Assembly (NCBI GenBank): GCA_029891345.1
Contig: CM057000.1
Coordinates: forward strand, 122,745,838 to 122,809,837
Length of the DNA stretch: 64,000 nucleotides
Source: Dryococelus australis
Taxonomy: Eukaryota; Arthropoda; Insecta; Phasmatodea; Phasmatidae
Direction of reading: 5' to 3'
Below, in pieces: positions 1-12,157 of the stretch; the first letter of the stretch is position 1, and each line of letters opens with the position of its first letter. The notes beneath the pieces are model-generated. The model was not told the DNA's origin. It saw only the letters and a list, made by a program, of their open reading frames with translations, and searched no databases. The translations under genes and the position numbers were made by a program.

Positions 1-430
1 GACCTCGGAGGGCCAGGCTAGCAATCTCATACTCGGTCACGGAACGGCAGCCAGTGGACGGCAGCCGAGCACCGTAGAACTACGTTAGACACTCGTTAAG
101 GCGATACTACACGATTCCAGTTTCCGTAATAGCTTGTGCAAGGTCCGCCATTTCCTGCCTTGTACGGCCAGATTTCGTACCAGGTTTGGTTAGTGGACAC
201 GTCCTATTTTTCGTGTCAGGTCCCATACCTGGTTTCGTACCTGGCCAATCGCATCGTAAACCGGAAAGGACGTCTCCATATTGATTACACATCCGTGAGG
301 TCGAAACTCTTTCAAATAGTTTTAAAATACGACAACGATGAATACTTTTAACTACTGTTTTTAAACCGTTCCAAATAATTAAAACATTACCTACTGTATG
401 AAAAAATTAATTCAAATATTAAAGATATCT
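1..430. other. Unassigned sequence at left edge
   Basis: Mixed-composition sequence with only short open frames on both strands and no recognisable protein, repeat end or RNA. It is presumably intron of the kinase gene whose exons start at 3569, because the 5' exons are not in the window. Confidence 0.3.
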
Positions 431-454
431 AAGTCTATAAACCCAGTACCTGGT

Positions 455-660
455 GTGTGAACTGGTAGTACAGTGGTAAAGCCGCGCCGCGCCCGCGAGC
501 GTTGTCGCCACCCGGGCGCGAATTCGAAACTCCGCCGGACCTAAACCTTCCCTTAATCATTAAACCATTATTTGCGGGTAACATCCCGGTACGTAAAGAA
601 GAAGTCATTTTCTGTAACTGGTCAGTAATTTTCGTCAAAATTAAAAATAACACACTCGTA
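455..660 (+). repeat. tRNA-derived SINE (family 4)
   Basis: The sequence shows a polymerase III box A-like stretch, TAGTACAGTGGTAAAG, at about 466-481. A box B-like stretch, GAATTCGAAACTC, follows at about 520-532, after a GC-rich segment. The A-to-B spacing and order are those of a tRNA-derived SINE head. An AT-rich body follows to about 660, and its 3' end is not sharp. No full tRNA cloverleaf is evident, so this is a SINE and not a tRNA gene. Confidence 0.5.
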
Positions 661-794
661 CACTAGAGATAGTCATTTTCAAGAAAATAGGTGAAAATAT
701 AGCGGCGCGTTGCCTGAGACGCCTGCACTATGCACTGATCACCTCCACCAGTTTATCATTTTCTTGCTGTAAGTACAAGTAAGGTTTATTTTAC

Positions 795-1087
795 TACTTA
801 GGTTGGGAAGCTCAATGCTTTTAGTTTGGCAACTAAATTTTTTCGCCACTAGGTAAGCGCTAGTGTCGCATGTGTACCGGATGTTCTCTATTTTCTACGT
901 TACAAATATTATTGCAATGATCGTAAATCAAATATTACATAACTACGAAACTTTAAATTTTATTATTCATGTAGCTTAAAGTTTTAATTAAAATTTGCCT
1001 CTTTGGAACACTGCGCACCTAGCGGTGGAAATTTTCCCTATGCGAAACTCTTCCATAAGAAAGTTCGTTTGGTTCCTAACCTGAGTA
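795..1087. mobile_element. MITE family C, copy 1
   Basis: Short nonautonomous DNA transposon. The left end TACTTAGGTTGGGAAG is the imperfect inverse of the right end GTTCCTAACCTGAGTA. A second copy in the same orientation lies at 21431-21737, with the same GGAAGCTCAATGC start and the same internal TTTTCGCCACTAGRTAAGC. Terminal TA dinucleotides fit a Tc1/mariner-type target, which is an inference. No coding capacity. Confidence 0.7.
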
Positions 1088-1321
1088 GAATTAACCTTGG
1101 CACAGGTCTCCTTCAAGGTGCTGTAGGTGCAGGGCCCATGATAACCCAGCAGGTCCCTGTATCGTTTGCCGGCAAAGGGTCGATGGCATGTGTACTTGAA
1201 GACCCATTTCATCCCACGCAAACAATCTTCCACCACCGGCCTGAACTGTGCCCTGCCTACACAAGGGATCTATCGCTCCACGCGCTTGGCGACGCGCTCC
1301 TACCCTGCCGTCGGCGTGCGT

Positions 1322-2608
1322 GTATACGCTGTTCGCGATAAACCGAGCACTTTTAAAATCCCTGCTTAAGATTTACTTGTATGTACGTTGTGTATTCTTC
1401 CACCCTATGCGAAATTGATATTGCCATTGGCCTCGCCACGATTATTCATGCGTCGGTCGAGTGAAACTGTAAAATAACTAATAGAAAATTGAATGTATTC
1501 CCCGATTTGCTTGTCATTATACTGTTACAATTTCTCTCCTGAATTTCAGTGGGTTAAACCAAGTTCGTTAAGGAATGGAGGTCTTAATTAAATAAAAGCG
1601 TTAATTATTATTTCCTAAATTTTGTTTACAATAACTACAAACAAAATTCTCTCAACTCAACGCCTCACAACACATTGATATCACTTACTGTTTACACTTA
1701 ATGAATTCAATTAATGCAATTTATAATTACTTCAAATAAAACAATGAAATTAAATAATTAAAAACCAGTACCAATAGAAAGCGTATCAAAAATCATTCAA
1801 TAATTTTGTATATTATGTATCCACATTTGACAGCTACAGTATTTACAATAAAATCCGTATTACATGTCCCTCTTCAGCTTAATCCATGTCCCACCAATCC
1901 GCAAAGTTCTAAAGTTCTCCGAGCACCCTCACTTCGCCAGATACCACGCCCTCTCGTCCATTCATACCACGAACACCTCGCCCACCAGCGTCGTCTCGCG
2001 GTCCATACCACACTTCGCTCCCGCACTCGGCCAGATGGCCTTCGCCAAGACTGCTGGTCACTGGACTGCTGCACTATTTATAGGGACGTAGACCATCACC
2101 CAGAATTCTCGCTAAATCACGAGTTGCGCCGTGTATCCTAATGCCCAGAATATTATTCCACCTTCTCTAAGTTTGTCGACTTCTCAGCGAGGGGAGGAGG
2201 AGGGACTGTGACGTCAGCCAGGTCTCGCCACTGTCAATCATTCAGTCATATCTGGACTTACCAAGGAGGAGGGTGGGGGCTGTGACACCAGTCAGGAGGC
2301 GGGTGGCGCGATGGGCTAACCGCCTGGTGGAATGATGAGGGATGAGTGGAGTCAGCCCTCCCGCAGCGCCGGCCTGCTCGTAACGGAATTCAGTGCGCGA
2401 GGCGAGAAATCACGCGTGTAACAATATTTTTATGCAAAAAAATAAATAAACAAACGAAATCATTTCGGTATTCACAAATGTTTCTGTCGTTACCAGCCCC
2501 ACTAGTCGTACGCTACTCAGTGTGCCCGTTAAAATATTGGCATGTAGACAGCGACATTTTTCAGGGGTTGATTTCAAAAGTGCCCAATTTACCGTGGACA
2601 GCGTTTAC
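1322..2608 (-). mobile_element. MITE family B copy, split by an insertion
   Basis: The left end (1322-1490) carries TATACGCTGTTCGCGATAAA. The right end (about 2415-2608) finishes TTTACCGTGGACAGCG. Both match the two halves of intact B copies at 48772-49201 and 61600-62023. About 0.9 kb of unrelated sequence (1490-2415) separates them. The orientation is opposite to the copies at 4381 and 20012. Confidence 0.65.
1490..2415. other. Insert within MITE B copy; contains a CRE-like site
   Basis: About 0.9 kb sits between the two MITE B halves. The first part is AT-rich. The part from 1880 to 2400 is GC-richer and holds a perfect TGACGTCA palindrome (the CREB/ATF site consensus) at 2209-2216, between purine-rich GGGGAGGAGG-type runs. 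The short open frames do not resemble known proteins. It could be an inserted element or a sequence captured by the MITE. Nothing shows that the palindrome acts as a promoter element. Confidence 0.35.
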
Positions 2609-2615
2609 CAATATG

Positions 2616-2690
2616 TATACGCTGTTCACGGTAAAGTGAGCATTTTTGAAAGCCCTGTCATTTGGAATAATGGTTAATAAATACACATTG
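2616..2690 (+). mobile_element. MITE family A, truncated end
   Basis: The stretch has TATACGCTGTTCACGGTAAAG and then the A-family interior AAAGCCCTGTCATTTGG and TAATAAATACA, in the same orientation as the copy at 15826. The matching right end is not found downstream, so this is a fragment. It begins almost exactly where the MITE B copy ends. Confidence 0.55.
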
Positions 2691-3160
2691 CTCCTCCTTT
2701 TATACAACTTGTACCTCGTTTGGTAAATAAAAAGTGGACACCTAAATGTTTTTTTTTTCGTTAAATCCGACAAAGTATGTAAATAATTAAGTCAATATCC
2801 AATAAATCTGTAATGATATAACGCAGGCCTAAGCCGATATGTATATTTTTTTATTTTTGAGGTTTTAAGTTATAATGCAACTCCATGGTCCAATCTAGGT
2901 TATATCAAAATATGATACGTCCATTTTGAGTGATATGTGAAAGATTACACTCATGCAGACATGATTCTTTCTTTTCTACAGTTCTGTGAAGTAGTGTAAC
3001 GTGACTTATATTTCAACGAGTTAAGTATATTTATGTTATAAACATTTAATACAAAATAAATTATAACATAATAAATCCTGATTTAGTATATCTCATCAAG
3101 CTTTCAATATGCTCACCTGAATAAACGGTAACTGTTACATATTAGCCTAAGCTATGCTTA
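2690..3160. other. AT-rich intronic sequence, nothing recognised
   Basis: About 470 bp of AT-rich sequence with no open frame or repeat end that I can identify. Confidence 0.4.
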
Positions 3161-3164
3161 ACTA

Positions 3165-3425
3165 TAGTGAGTGAGTGAAGAGATTTGGGCTGCTGTTAAC
3201 AGCGAGTCCTAGAGAGCCAACGAGAGTGATTGTATTGAATAAGAAGCGGCGCCAAAGTGAAGGGGCGGGGAACATGGGGGAACCCGAGAAAAACCCGCCG
3301 ACCAACGGCATCGTCCGGCACGATTCTCACTTGCGAAAATCCGGTGACCCGGCCGGGGATCAAACCTGGCTCGCCTTGGCGGGAGGCGAGCGTGCCAATC
3401 GTTCAGCCGCCGTGACCCCCGCTGA
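3165..3425 (-). repeat. tRNA-derived SINE (family 1), minus strand
   Basis: Read on the minus strand, it starts GGCGGCTGAACGATTGGCACGC (box A region) and continues to GGTTTGATCCCCGG (box B). It then runs through the same body as the plus-strand copy at 6935-7240, including the CGGCGGGTTT and CAAATCTCTTCACTCAC segments. It ends about 140 bp before the 3569 exon. The short open frames crossing it are chance. Confidence 0.8.
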
Positions 3426-3488
3426 ACTGGAAACATGTGGTTCTTTATTTTCATTTCAATAAAAAATTAATATAAAAAATGTAATTGA

Positions 3489-4135
<647 letters not shown>

Positions 4136-4380
4136 CATGCTAGCTTGCATTTCAGCTTGTATGGATGGTTTTGTGGGAGATTTTGCCATCTACTGGCTGT
4201 TTTAATGGACACTTTCGTAATTGGCCGTGTTCAATTTTAGATAGGAACTTTCCTACAAGGTGGAAATTTTAGCCAATCAGGGAGGGGGAGGAGTAGTTTT
4301 GCTTATTTAGCTATGGAAAACAACGGTAATAATATTATTCACTAATAATTAGTACATAAAATTTACGAAAGTGTACTGAT

Positions 4381-4783
4381 TAAAGGCTATTAACGATAAA
4401 ATGGGTACTTTTGAAATCAACCTTAGAAAAACATATTTTAACGGGCGCACTGAGTGACATGTGCCCAGTAAAGTTGGTAACGATGGAGGGAAAGTAGTTA
4501 CTTATCTCAATGTCAAATGAAGTGTTAGGTAACCATTTATAATGACTTAGCTTATTTCTTACTTTTTGTTTAGTTTCTAATGCGCCGAATTGTAAAAATG
4601 TGCGGATTTGTGAAATTTTACTTTTCTAATCATTTCACAGTTTTACTTGACCGACGCATGTATAACGTGATGAGGCGCGTGGCAACGTTAATTTTACATA
4701 AGGCGGAAGAATACAAGACGTGCACACAAGTAGATACTAAGCAGGGCTTCCAGAAGTGCTCATTTTACCGTGAATAGCTTATA
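4381..4783 (+). mobile_element. MITE family B copy
   Basis: A roughly 400-bp element. It opens AAAGGCTATTAACGATAAAATG and ends CATTTTACCGTGAATAGCTTATA, which are inverse of each other. The interior shares ACGTTAATTTTACATAAGGC and GTAACGATGGAGGGAAAGTA with the copies at 20012, 48772 and 61600. The 65-codon open frame inside it is not a gene. Confidence 0.75.
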
Positions 4784-4939
4784 TAAAACAGCGTCATGTG
4801 AAAATCATGGTAAACGTTCTTGTTTATTTAACGCGAAAGTTTCAAATATAATAACAAAACGATTAAGCTGTGTGACTAAACAGATTATGTCGCGAGCGAA
4901 GGTTGTTCGTGGACCACAGATGCAGATGTAAAATCATTT

Positions 4940-5190
4940 TAAAAACGCACTCGCCTTTACTCGTGCTTGTGCGAGCAGAACGTGCCATTGGGCAAGTGGT
5001 TCCACAGAACCCTCCACACCTGCTCGCGCGCAGGCTCGGGTAGCAGGCCTCGTGGAAACTTCCGCCTGAGCTTGTACGGAGACACAGCGACCGCAGTTCC
5101 AGCTCCAGCGAGCTCCAGCTGGAGAAGAGCGCATGGAGCGTGCTGGTAGGCTCCTCGCTGACGCTACTGCCTGCGTTCTTGAATCCCTTC
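4940..5190 (+). other. GC-rich coding-like island in the kinase intron
   Basis: A GC-rich block stands out from its AT-rich surroundings. It has AG acceptor-like sites near 5032 and 5046 and a GTAGGC donor-like site near 5146. One frame between them is open and serine-rich (RRHSDRSSSSSELQLEKSAW), resembling a disordered kinase tail. It cannot lie between the 3569 and 12158 exons in the kinase message, because those join directly in phase through LLG/KLSQRHQ. It may be an exon of another gene, a displaced or duplicated exon, or chance. Unresolved. Confidence 0.25.
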
Positions 5191-5750
5191 AGCGCCGGGT
5201 TACATGTTCTAATGTTCTAATTTTCTGCGTGGAATACCTAACTCAAATACATTGTTGATAAGATGTTCTCAACATCAAATAACTATTAAGTTAGAAAAAA
5301 AATACATGCGTTTGTCAGTGAAAGTATAAAGCATGAAATTTATGAATTAAAGAAACGTATTTCAATTGAAAAAAAAATCGTTATGTTCGTTATGGTAACA
5401 TTAAATTTATTTTGCCTTTGAGGCACGCAAATTTGTAGGAGAATATGATTTAAAAGATAGGAATCAATAATTTTTTTTTTGTTACTCGTACTTGTACAAC
5501 TAAATGAAATTAAATCTGTCTAATCAATGTATTGTGTAAAATTTCGATAATTTTTGATGGACATATAGCGTTCCTATATATTGTGATGTTTTTATGTACT
5601 TTATGAAACTCGTGCAAAATTGGCTTCGGTTATTGGCTATAGAGTACACCTATACAACGTAAGGATTATTATATCGAAATAAATTGTTTTAAAATATCCA
5701 AGTGTGAAGTGATCTTTTTGAATGAGAGAACGTTTGGTCTGTAATCCTTG

Positions 5751-6162
5751 TAAACGCTGTTCACGGTAAAGTAAACACTTTTTAAACAAACCTTAAAAAA
5801 AATTTCCCCCAACTAAACTTAAGCTACAGCACACACTGGCGTTCAGACTCCTAGTTAAGTTGGCAGAAAATTAATAAAAATAGTTATTTACTCTTGACGT
5901 ATTAGAAGTGTAATGTTTAAATCTATTGCAACTGAAGTTAATTTTTCTTGTTTTATACAAAATAAAATTATGAATTCACATATTAATAGCATATTGATAT
6001 TCCTAACGATTGCCCGATTTACCTCGAATGGTGCATGAATAAAGTGATCAGGCCTACGCAATGTTAATTTCACATATGGCGACAGGATATAAAATGAGAA
6101 GTAATGACAGAGCATAAGTACAGCTTTCTAAAGTTCTCAGTTGCCCCGTGAACAGCCCATGT
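5751..6162 (+). mobile_element. MITE family B, diverged copy
   Basis: The left end TAAACGCTGTTCACGGTAAAG and right end CCCCGTGAACAGCCCAT are inverse. The interior keeps GCATGAATAAAGTGATCAGG and TGTTAATTTCACATATGGCG in B order and orientation. It is more diverged than the 4381 copy. Confidence 0.6.
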
Positions 6163-6164
6163 TC

Positions 6165-6930
6165 ACTGCACTATCGTACTAAGGTGTGGCGGCCCTGCGT
6201 ACCTGGCATGTGGACTGCGCTGCAGTTTGTTTGAAATACACGTTATCCCACGTCCAATGCGCTGACCTATAGAAATGTTCGCCGTAAACTTCGCCGCAGA
6301 TTTTTTTATTTTATTTTAGCGATCGGTAACACACAGATCATATAAAAATGCCCTAACGTTCGAGAAACTGCAGGATGTCCCACTACCAGCCGAACCCAGG
6401 TTTTCGTTTGTAAAGAAATTCCGAACAGACCTACTTTGATTTGTGTGGAGCATGATGGCACTCGCGCCTCAACAGCGCTGAACTCAACGCTACGCATGGA
6501 AGACGTTGTAACGAAACAGGATTGCGAAATACGCGCGGAACTGCGATTCCGTTTTGGATTGTGGCGTGATGCGTCGGCCGGCGGTTCTTGTGCTCCGTGA
6601 TCTCCAAGGTGTCGCCAGTCATTCCGGCGTGGTACGGATGCCAGTTTTGTACCTCGTAGCCGGAAGAAGGATTTCAATTGCGCGTGGTGACAGTGTGCGT
6701 GTAATTTATAATAAACTATGGAATAAATATCTTAGTGAACTATGTCAATGCATTGACCTTCTCTCATCATACAAACATGACTCCTCCCCCCCCCCAATAA
6801 CCCCTCCGGAAAAACACAAGATATGTCATCCTCTAAACACACGACCATGACCCCACCCCCTCGACAACCAACCATCTCGAAAAGCGTCGACCGCCCCCAT
6901 TAACCTTACCTCTTCCCTGCTGCCATGCAC
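6165..6930. other. Intronic sequence, nothing recognised
   Basis: Mixed-composition sequence with short open frames on both strands and a C-rich stretch (about 6783-6930). I find no domain, splice pair or repeat end that supports a gene. Confidence 0.3.
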
Positions 6931-6933
6931 CTC

Positions 6934-7260
6934 TTCCCACATGGGGCCACGGTGGCTGAGCGTTTATTCCCACATGGGGCCACGGTGGCTGAGCGTTTAG
7001 CCTGCTCGCAACCCACTAAGGTGATCCGGGTTCAACCCCCGGCCGGCTCACTCCGGACTTTCGAATTGTGGAAATCGCGTCGGACGATGCCGTTGGTCGG
7101 CGGGTTTATTCGGGGATCTCCCGTTTCCCCCGCTGCTACATACTCACTTCAATCACCCTCATCGGCTCTCAAGACCTCGCTGTTAATAGCCGTCCAAATC
7201 TCTTCACTCACTTCACTCATTCTTCCCACATAGCCCTCGCGGGTCAGGCGGCTGGCCGGC
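6934..7260 (+). repeat. tRNA-derived SINE (family 1) with duplicated head
   Basis: The box A region GGTGGCTGAGCGTTTAGCC (about 6982-7000) and box B GGGTTCAACCCCC (about 7027-7039) head a SINE. Its body matches the minus-strand copy at 3165-3425 (CGGCGGGTTTATTCGGGG, CAAATCTCTTCACTCAC). The first 33 bp, TTCCCACATGG through GAGCGTTT, are repeated in tandem at 6934 and 6967. Confidence 0.8.
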
Positions 7261-8385
7261 CTTCTCGAAACAATCGTAAGTCGATCAGTCATATAGGAAT
7301 CGATACGTGCATAAATAATTAAAATTATTTCATTTAAATTTACCTCGTATAATGTTTAAAAAATGGCAATTTGTTTTAAAATACAGACTAACATATCGAA
7401 AATATATTTTCAATGCAAAATCAGTTTACAAAATTTAAATTATGTAAAATTTTCACTTTACATTGCAGTTGTTAACATTTAAAAAAAGAAAATTTTCTCA
7501 CAGAGGTATACTGGTTTGAACCTACTATCTCTCGAATATGAGTCGGGTGTTCTCATCACTCAGCTACACAAGTAGTCATTAAGAGCGCTGCTTAAATTAT
7601 GTAAATTAGACTTCCAAACGAAAGTCTGCCATTCCTTTGTACAAGTACAGAAAATTTTAATTTATAAAACGTTTCGTTATATTTATTTTCAATCAATGCA
7701 TTATATATATATATAATACAGCTTTGGAGCTGTTTTGTTTTAATTTCATTGTATTTAGCATTTTAAAGACATTTTTAAAGACAAATTTTATTAAAGACAT
7801 GTCGTTATTTTCAGTCGGGTCTGAATCACATTAATAGTTTTATAATATTCGTTTGAAATAATTATGCAGTAAAAAGCTTTTTTCACATTTCGGTTCGTAA
7901 GCAAGCGAATGTGTACAGGCATATAGGTAGGCGAATATAATTAACGAACACTTAGGGGACAGACTCGTGAAATTCAGTTTGCAGGTATCATCTATAGCTC
8001 CACGGATGTATGTTTAAGGCATGGTTATATATAACCATAGTGATAAGCTAATATTTGCCACATAGTGACATTTTTGACGAAATTAGTTTATAGCAGGTTG
8101 GTAACAATATAGAGTTAATAAAAAAATTCCAACTTTGTTTTTAAAATTTATTCAAATATGTTACTACAAAAGCACTCAAAAAGTATTCATTTTTCTTGCA
8201 TGTAAAGTGAACGTCCTTATACAAATCTCAGTCGTTTGTTAAACGCGAAACCAAATATTCTCGCACTTATAAACTTCGTGCTTCCGCGCAGTAAGCTTGA
8301 AGGCAAAACCCTTGCAGTTAAAGCGACATCGGCTTCCCACAGAATGTTTGTATGATACACTAGTGGACCCAGATAGTATTTTATT
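7260..8385. other. AT-rich intronic sequence; one tRNA-like relic
   Basis: Mostly AT-rich with no recognised gene. At 7505-7595 the minus strand reads like a tRNA: TAGCTGAGTGATGAG box A, an anticodon-like CAT and box B GGTTCAAACC. The acceptor and T stems do not pair, so I treat it as a tRNA or SINE-head relic. Confidence 0.35.
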
Positions 8386-8389
8386 GTAA

Positions 8390-8552
8390 AGGGCGTTTTA
8401 ACGTCACCCGGTCGTATGCTCGAAAGCTTAGCAGGGAACGGCTTACGGACTAACTTGTAACCTAACCAAAGTAATACCCATGCCTTGCTCGGTATTCGAA
8501 CCCAGAGCCCCCCCGCACCACAGATCGGTGGCGCACCAACCGACTGCGCCAC
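8390..8552 (-). repeat. tRNA-derived SINE (family 2)
   Basis: On the minus strand it begins GTGGCGCAGTCGGTTGGTGC (box A), then box B GGGTTCGAATACC (8490-8502 on the plus strand). The body is AAGGCATGGGTATTACTTTG. The copy at 11865-12012 has the same order: GCAGTCGG, box B, GGCATGGGTGTTAG. The 3' end near 8390 is approximate. Confidence 0.75.
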
Positions 8553-8564
8553 AGGAGGTCGGCT

Positions 8565-9235
8565 GGACCACGCTGGAAGGAGCAGGAACCAGGAATACAG
8601 ATGTTTTCGTAGAAAGAGGTGTTGCTCCCGGCGATTTCACATTCTCTTCGTTCATGCTGGTGGCAGCCAATTTTGGTAGAGGAGCCATAGGATCGAAATT
8701 ACCATCCGTCATACCTGCCGTTGGAGGCTTCAAGAACTCTCTCTCTCTCTTGCATAACTGTCACCATGATTTCGATGAGACCTGTTGTTTAACTTTGTAT
8801 GATCTCACATTTTTCCAGTAAGTATCGTTGCGATAAAACAACGATCCGCACCATAAGCACAGATATTTAATGTGGCTGGGACTGTTCATATAGCCATGAA
8901 TTTTATGTTGTGAGATGTGTTTGTGGGAAATACCTTGTCGCAGTAGCTGCAGGGATAAATTTTCTCTGGAGGAGGTGTCCCATCCGAAGAAGTCGATGGC
9001 GCTCCATAACACGAACCCAACAACCCCTATATATCCGCACACGACATCATACAGATGTTGTGGCGAGCGATAATGAAGGTTCTGTTGCACCTGGTGATGA
9101 GTTGTGGAGCGATACATTTGTACTCGTAGTAGGCACTGAAACATGTGAGTTACAGGAACGAAACGATGTTAAAGTTGTTAATCACACAGATGATGGAGGT
9201 TGCAGCAGAGTATATATAAACTTCTCAGCACTATA
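8565..9235 (-). pseudogene. Decayed C2H2 zinc-finger gene copy, antisense in intron
   Basis: Read on the minus strand, several frames carry protein-like sequence in order. First comes a Ser/Thr-rich segment (about 9170-9060). Then comes a C2H2-like finger, CSYCDKVFPTN (about 8960-8900), ending HKIH in a neighbouring frame. The linker GYMNSPSHIKY leads to a second finger-like CLWCGSLFYRNDTYW (about 8860-8810). A Pro-rich segment, KPPTAGMTDGNFDP with SPGATPLSTKTSV (8733-8590), follows. The pieces need frame changes between them, so the copy looks broken. I see no introns inside, which suggests a processed copy, but no poly(A) tail is visible. The finger spacing recalls BTB-zinc-finger regulators of insects, which is an inference only. 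Confidence 0.45.
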
Positions 9236-9249
9236 GTAGGCCCCTTAGA

Positions 9250-11860
9250 AATTTAACCATCGCCGTTCCATAAGCTTCTCACCTACCTGGGCTCCTTGCA
9301 TATATACGCTTTGTGATATAATTAAATGTGGATATTTTCATGTGTTCGTAATCCACACCAAACACAAATATATCAATATATTGCCTATGTGTTGAATGGA
9401 CATTTTCCACTCGTTCTCAGATGCAGATTATCTACTGAATCGAGTGTACATGTTTTATGTTATCGACTTCTCAGATTCCTCATTGTGGCTGATTTTCGGT
9501 AGACCTCAGCCACACTTAAGAAACTTTGTAGGGAAATCCTAGGTATTTTGAGTGTTTTAAGGGAAAATAGGAAATTTAAGGGAAAAAAAAGAAAATTTCA
9601 AGATGTCGGACGAATCCCCAGCTCCCAGCCCTTACACTGGAACATACTAAACCTATCTACTTGGGTCTTCCTTGTTCGGAAATACTAGAAAACAGACTCA
9701 TTTTAGGAATGTCAGTAGATGTTACGGGAAAAGTTTAGAGGTAGAAATGCACCGAGTAAGTCCACAATTTGGGTCCTGGCGAAGAAACTACAAAACCAAG
9801 GGAACTTGGCTGGACACGAATGAAGGGATTCGTCGAGGGCGTATGGCTCCTCCTACTGGCCTCTCCAAAGAAGTTGCCGAGCCCAATTTTTCAGGAAACC
9901 AAACTGTCCAAAATAACTTGTCTTCGTGCAGCAAAAAACAAAACGAAGCTCTGCGTACCTTATCTTCGTTTGTTCACGAACTCAAGAAGCAGTACGAAGT
10001 GAACTGTGGTGCGCAGTGTCGCTGGTTGCAGACACTCATTCATTCAAATTCGAGGCATTCTGGATTTTTTTTTTAACTGAATACGTCTTTAAATTGCCAA
10101 CAGTAAGTAGAGGGAAGAAATCCAGAAAATCCGATGATAGCAAAATCGGGGGACACAGTTTGGCATTGCAGCTCCGAATCTATCATCTACGTTCAAAATT
10201 CAATTACGTCACTCGATTGTCAAAGGATCAAAGAATATGTTACGTTGAGAGAGGACTGTGAAGCATCGCGCGGCGAGGAGGGGGGGGGGGGGCGCAATTT
10301 TGAGTTCGTTTCCCCGCGTCTCATAATTTCCGCGTAGTATAACTTTGACTAGGAGAAGCTACAACGCTCGTTTAAGTTTCAATCGGCAGCTCTCGTCAAG
10401 ATTACTCGATTTCGTGTATAAAAACATTTGTGTGGCGTGGTTATGGTGAAAGTGCATGCGTTTAATGTGCAAAATTAAGAAAATTGGTCTATGCTCGTCA
10501 AAAAACCGAGCTGAAATACAGAAATCGTATACGGTTGGAAAGAGCATCTCAAAAGCAATCCAGTGATACCCATAAATCTCCATATGAATGAGTAAAGCGG
10601 TGCCGGGAATGTAAAATAAACATCAAGGCATCCGAGCGCGTCGACGCAGACGTATTCATGTAAAACAAACGGCCGTTTAACCAACACAGTCAAACCTAAT
10701 TTTTTTTACCCCGCATCAAACTTGGTTTCATATTTCAGGTTAAGTAAATTCTCAAAACTCCCGTCTTTGGACCGATGAAAATCCCCACACGGTGCATCAA
10801 AAACCTCTCCATCCCGAAAAGTGTGGTGTTCGGTGTGAAATTTCCCACCGGCAACCACCACGACTGCTGTATACCTGGACATCTTCAACGCCTTTGTTAA
10901 TCAATTAAACTTGTTACGATGTCAACACATTTCACACAAAGCTAAGCAAGTCTGTCGCAAATTTTGTTGCAATATGTTTGCTAGAATTAAGTTATTAACG
11001 AAAACCTCGGTTCGGCTTGGAGTGGGATAGCCTGTGTTATCTGCTTTGTCGTGCAAAAAAACATTTCGTTAAATTTTCTTAAATTGAACTCGTGGCAAAA
11101 CAAATATAAAACCAAGATGGCGATGACTGCGCCTCCTTCCGGCATGTTCCTACCCGCCATCTTCGATTTATCGGTTTCCTGCCAAAAACTTTCATTTCAG
11201 AAGTGTATTGAAATTTTCCGCGCGTCAGATCCTAAATAATACCTCCCCAAACTTTGTCGAATTGCCACAGCTTTGCTACTTTTACGAATTCTTGCTGGTA
11301 ACTGTCCAGGCGAAAGAGGAGACTATTTCTTGCGAACTATTTCAGAGGCGACTATCTCAACAGTACTCAAGAAGTACTGACTTCATAGAATACTCTAGGC
11401 AATGAATGCTCTGTGATCAGTCGTTCCAAATAAAATGATACAAAACTGTATTTCCAGAGTATAGCAAAAATTCCAAAAATTCAAGATGGCACGTGGACAT
11501 TCGCCTAAGTGCGGCATAGACTAATGATGAGGTAGACCGGTGTCGCTGGCCGCGCACAACCAGTCTCTGTGTCCCAACATTGAACTGCTTTCCTGCCAAC
11601 ACGACAAGCAAAAATGGAGTGGGTTGGATTTCAGGTTAGAATACTGTTTAGTAAATAAATGCTTTGACATGTTTTCGTACTTTTTCTATCCAATTTGTAA
11701 TACGGTTTGATTAAATTCAAATTGGTAAAAATATTTTATTAATGTAATAGTGAGTGTCTTTTGAAAATTAAGATATAAGCAAACACGCTCATCATTGTTG
11801 ACCAAGTGACTTTGACAGTTGTGTTCCTTTGGGATTGGATTTGTATTGGAAAGTGCTTAT
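9250..11860. other. Intronic sequence, no convincing gene
   Basis: Mixed-composition sequence. Many short open frames occur on both strands with no domain. A G-run lies at 10279-10292. The most protein-like frame is listed separately at 10706-10888. Confidence 0.3.
10706..10888 (-). CDS. Unrecognised 60-codon open frame
   Basis: The minus-strand frame begins MSRYTAVVVV after a Met-Lys start and contains GGKFHTEHHTFRDGEVFDAP. It has even composition and a charged, non-repetitive sequence, unlike the AT-rich chance frames nearby. I do not recognise the family. It could be a fragment of a transposon or of a host gene. No splice sites or neighbours support expression. Confidence 0.2.
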   Translation of the reverse strand: MKMSRYTAVVVVAGGKFHTEHHTFRDGEVFDAPCGDFHRSKDGSFENLLNLKYETKFDAG

Positions 11861-11864
11861 TAAC

Positions 11865-12012
11865 GTCTCCCAGTGTTATGCCTGAAGGATTGTCAGGGGA
11901 CAGCTTACAAACTAACTGATCACTAAATTTAAACTAACACCCATGCCTTACCTGGGATTCAAACCCAGAACCGCACCGCAGGCCAGCGGTGTATCAGCCG
12001 ACTGCGGCATGG
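11865..12012 (-). repeat. tRNA-derived SINE (family 2), second copy
   Basis: On the minus strand it runs TGCCGCAGTCGGCTGATAC (box A), then GGGTTTGAATCCC (box B, about 11952-11964), then GGCATGGGTGTTAG. It matches the copy at 8390-8552. It ends about 145 bp before the next kinase exon. Confidence 0.75.
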
Positions 12013-12157
12013 TATGTCGGCGTGTTCCTTTGGGGTAGGTTATTGTTCGGTACATGCCCAGAAGTCCAGTCATCGGCCTCCCTCATCTTTAGTCTATGAA
12101 GTGGGTAAGTGCGGAGGAAGGGAGGGAGAGTGCTGAGGTCGGCATGTGCATGCGCAG

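Noticed and set aside
1003-1369. 112-codon plus-strand frame and overlapping neighbours
   Set aside because: It crosses the end of MITE C and the start of MITE B with no domain.
2209-2216. CRE-like TGACGTCA as a promoter element
   Set aside because: A single 8-bp match within a probable insertion, with no start site or gene next to it. Noted only in the insert's description.
7505-7595. Possible tRNA gene on the minus strand
   Set aside because: Box A and box B are present, but the acceptor and T stems do not pair.
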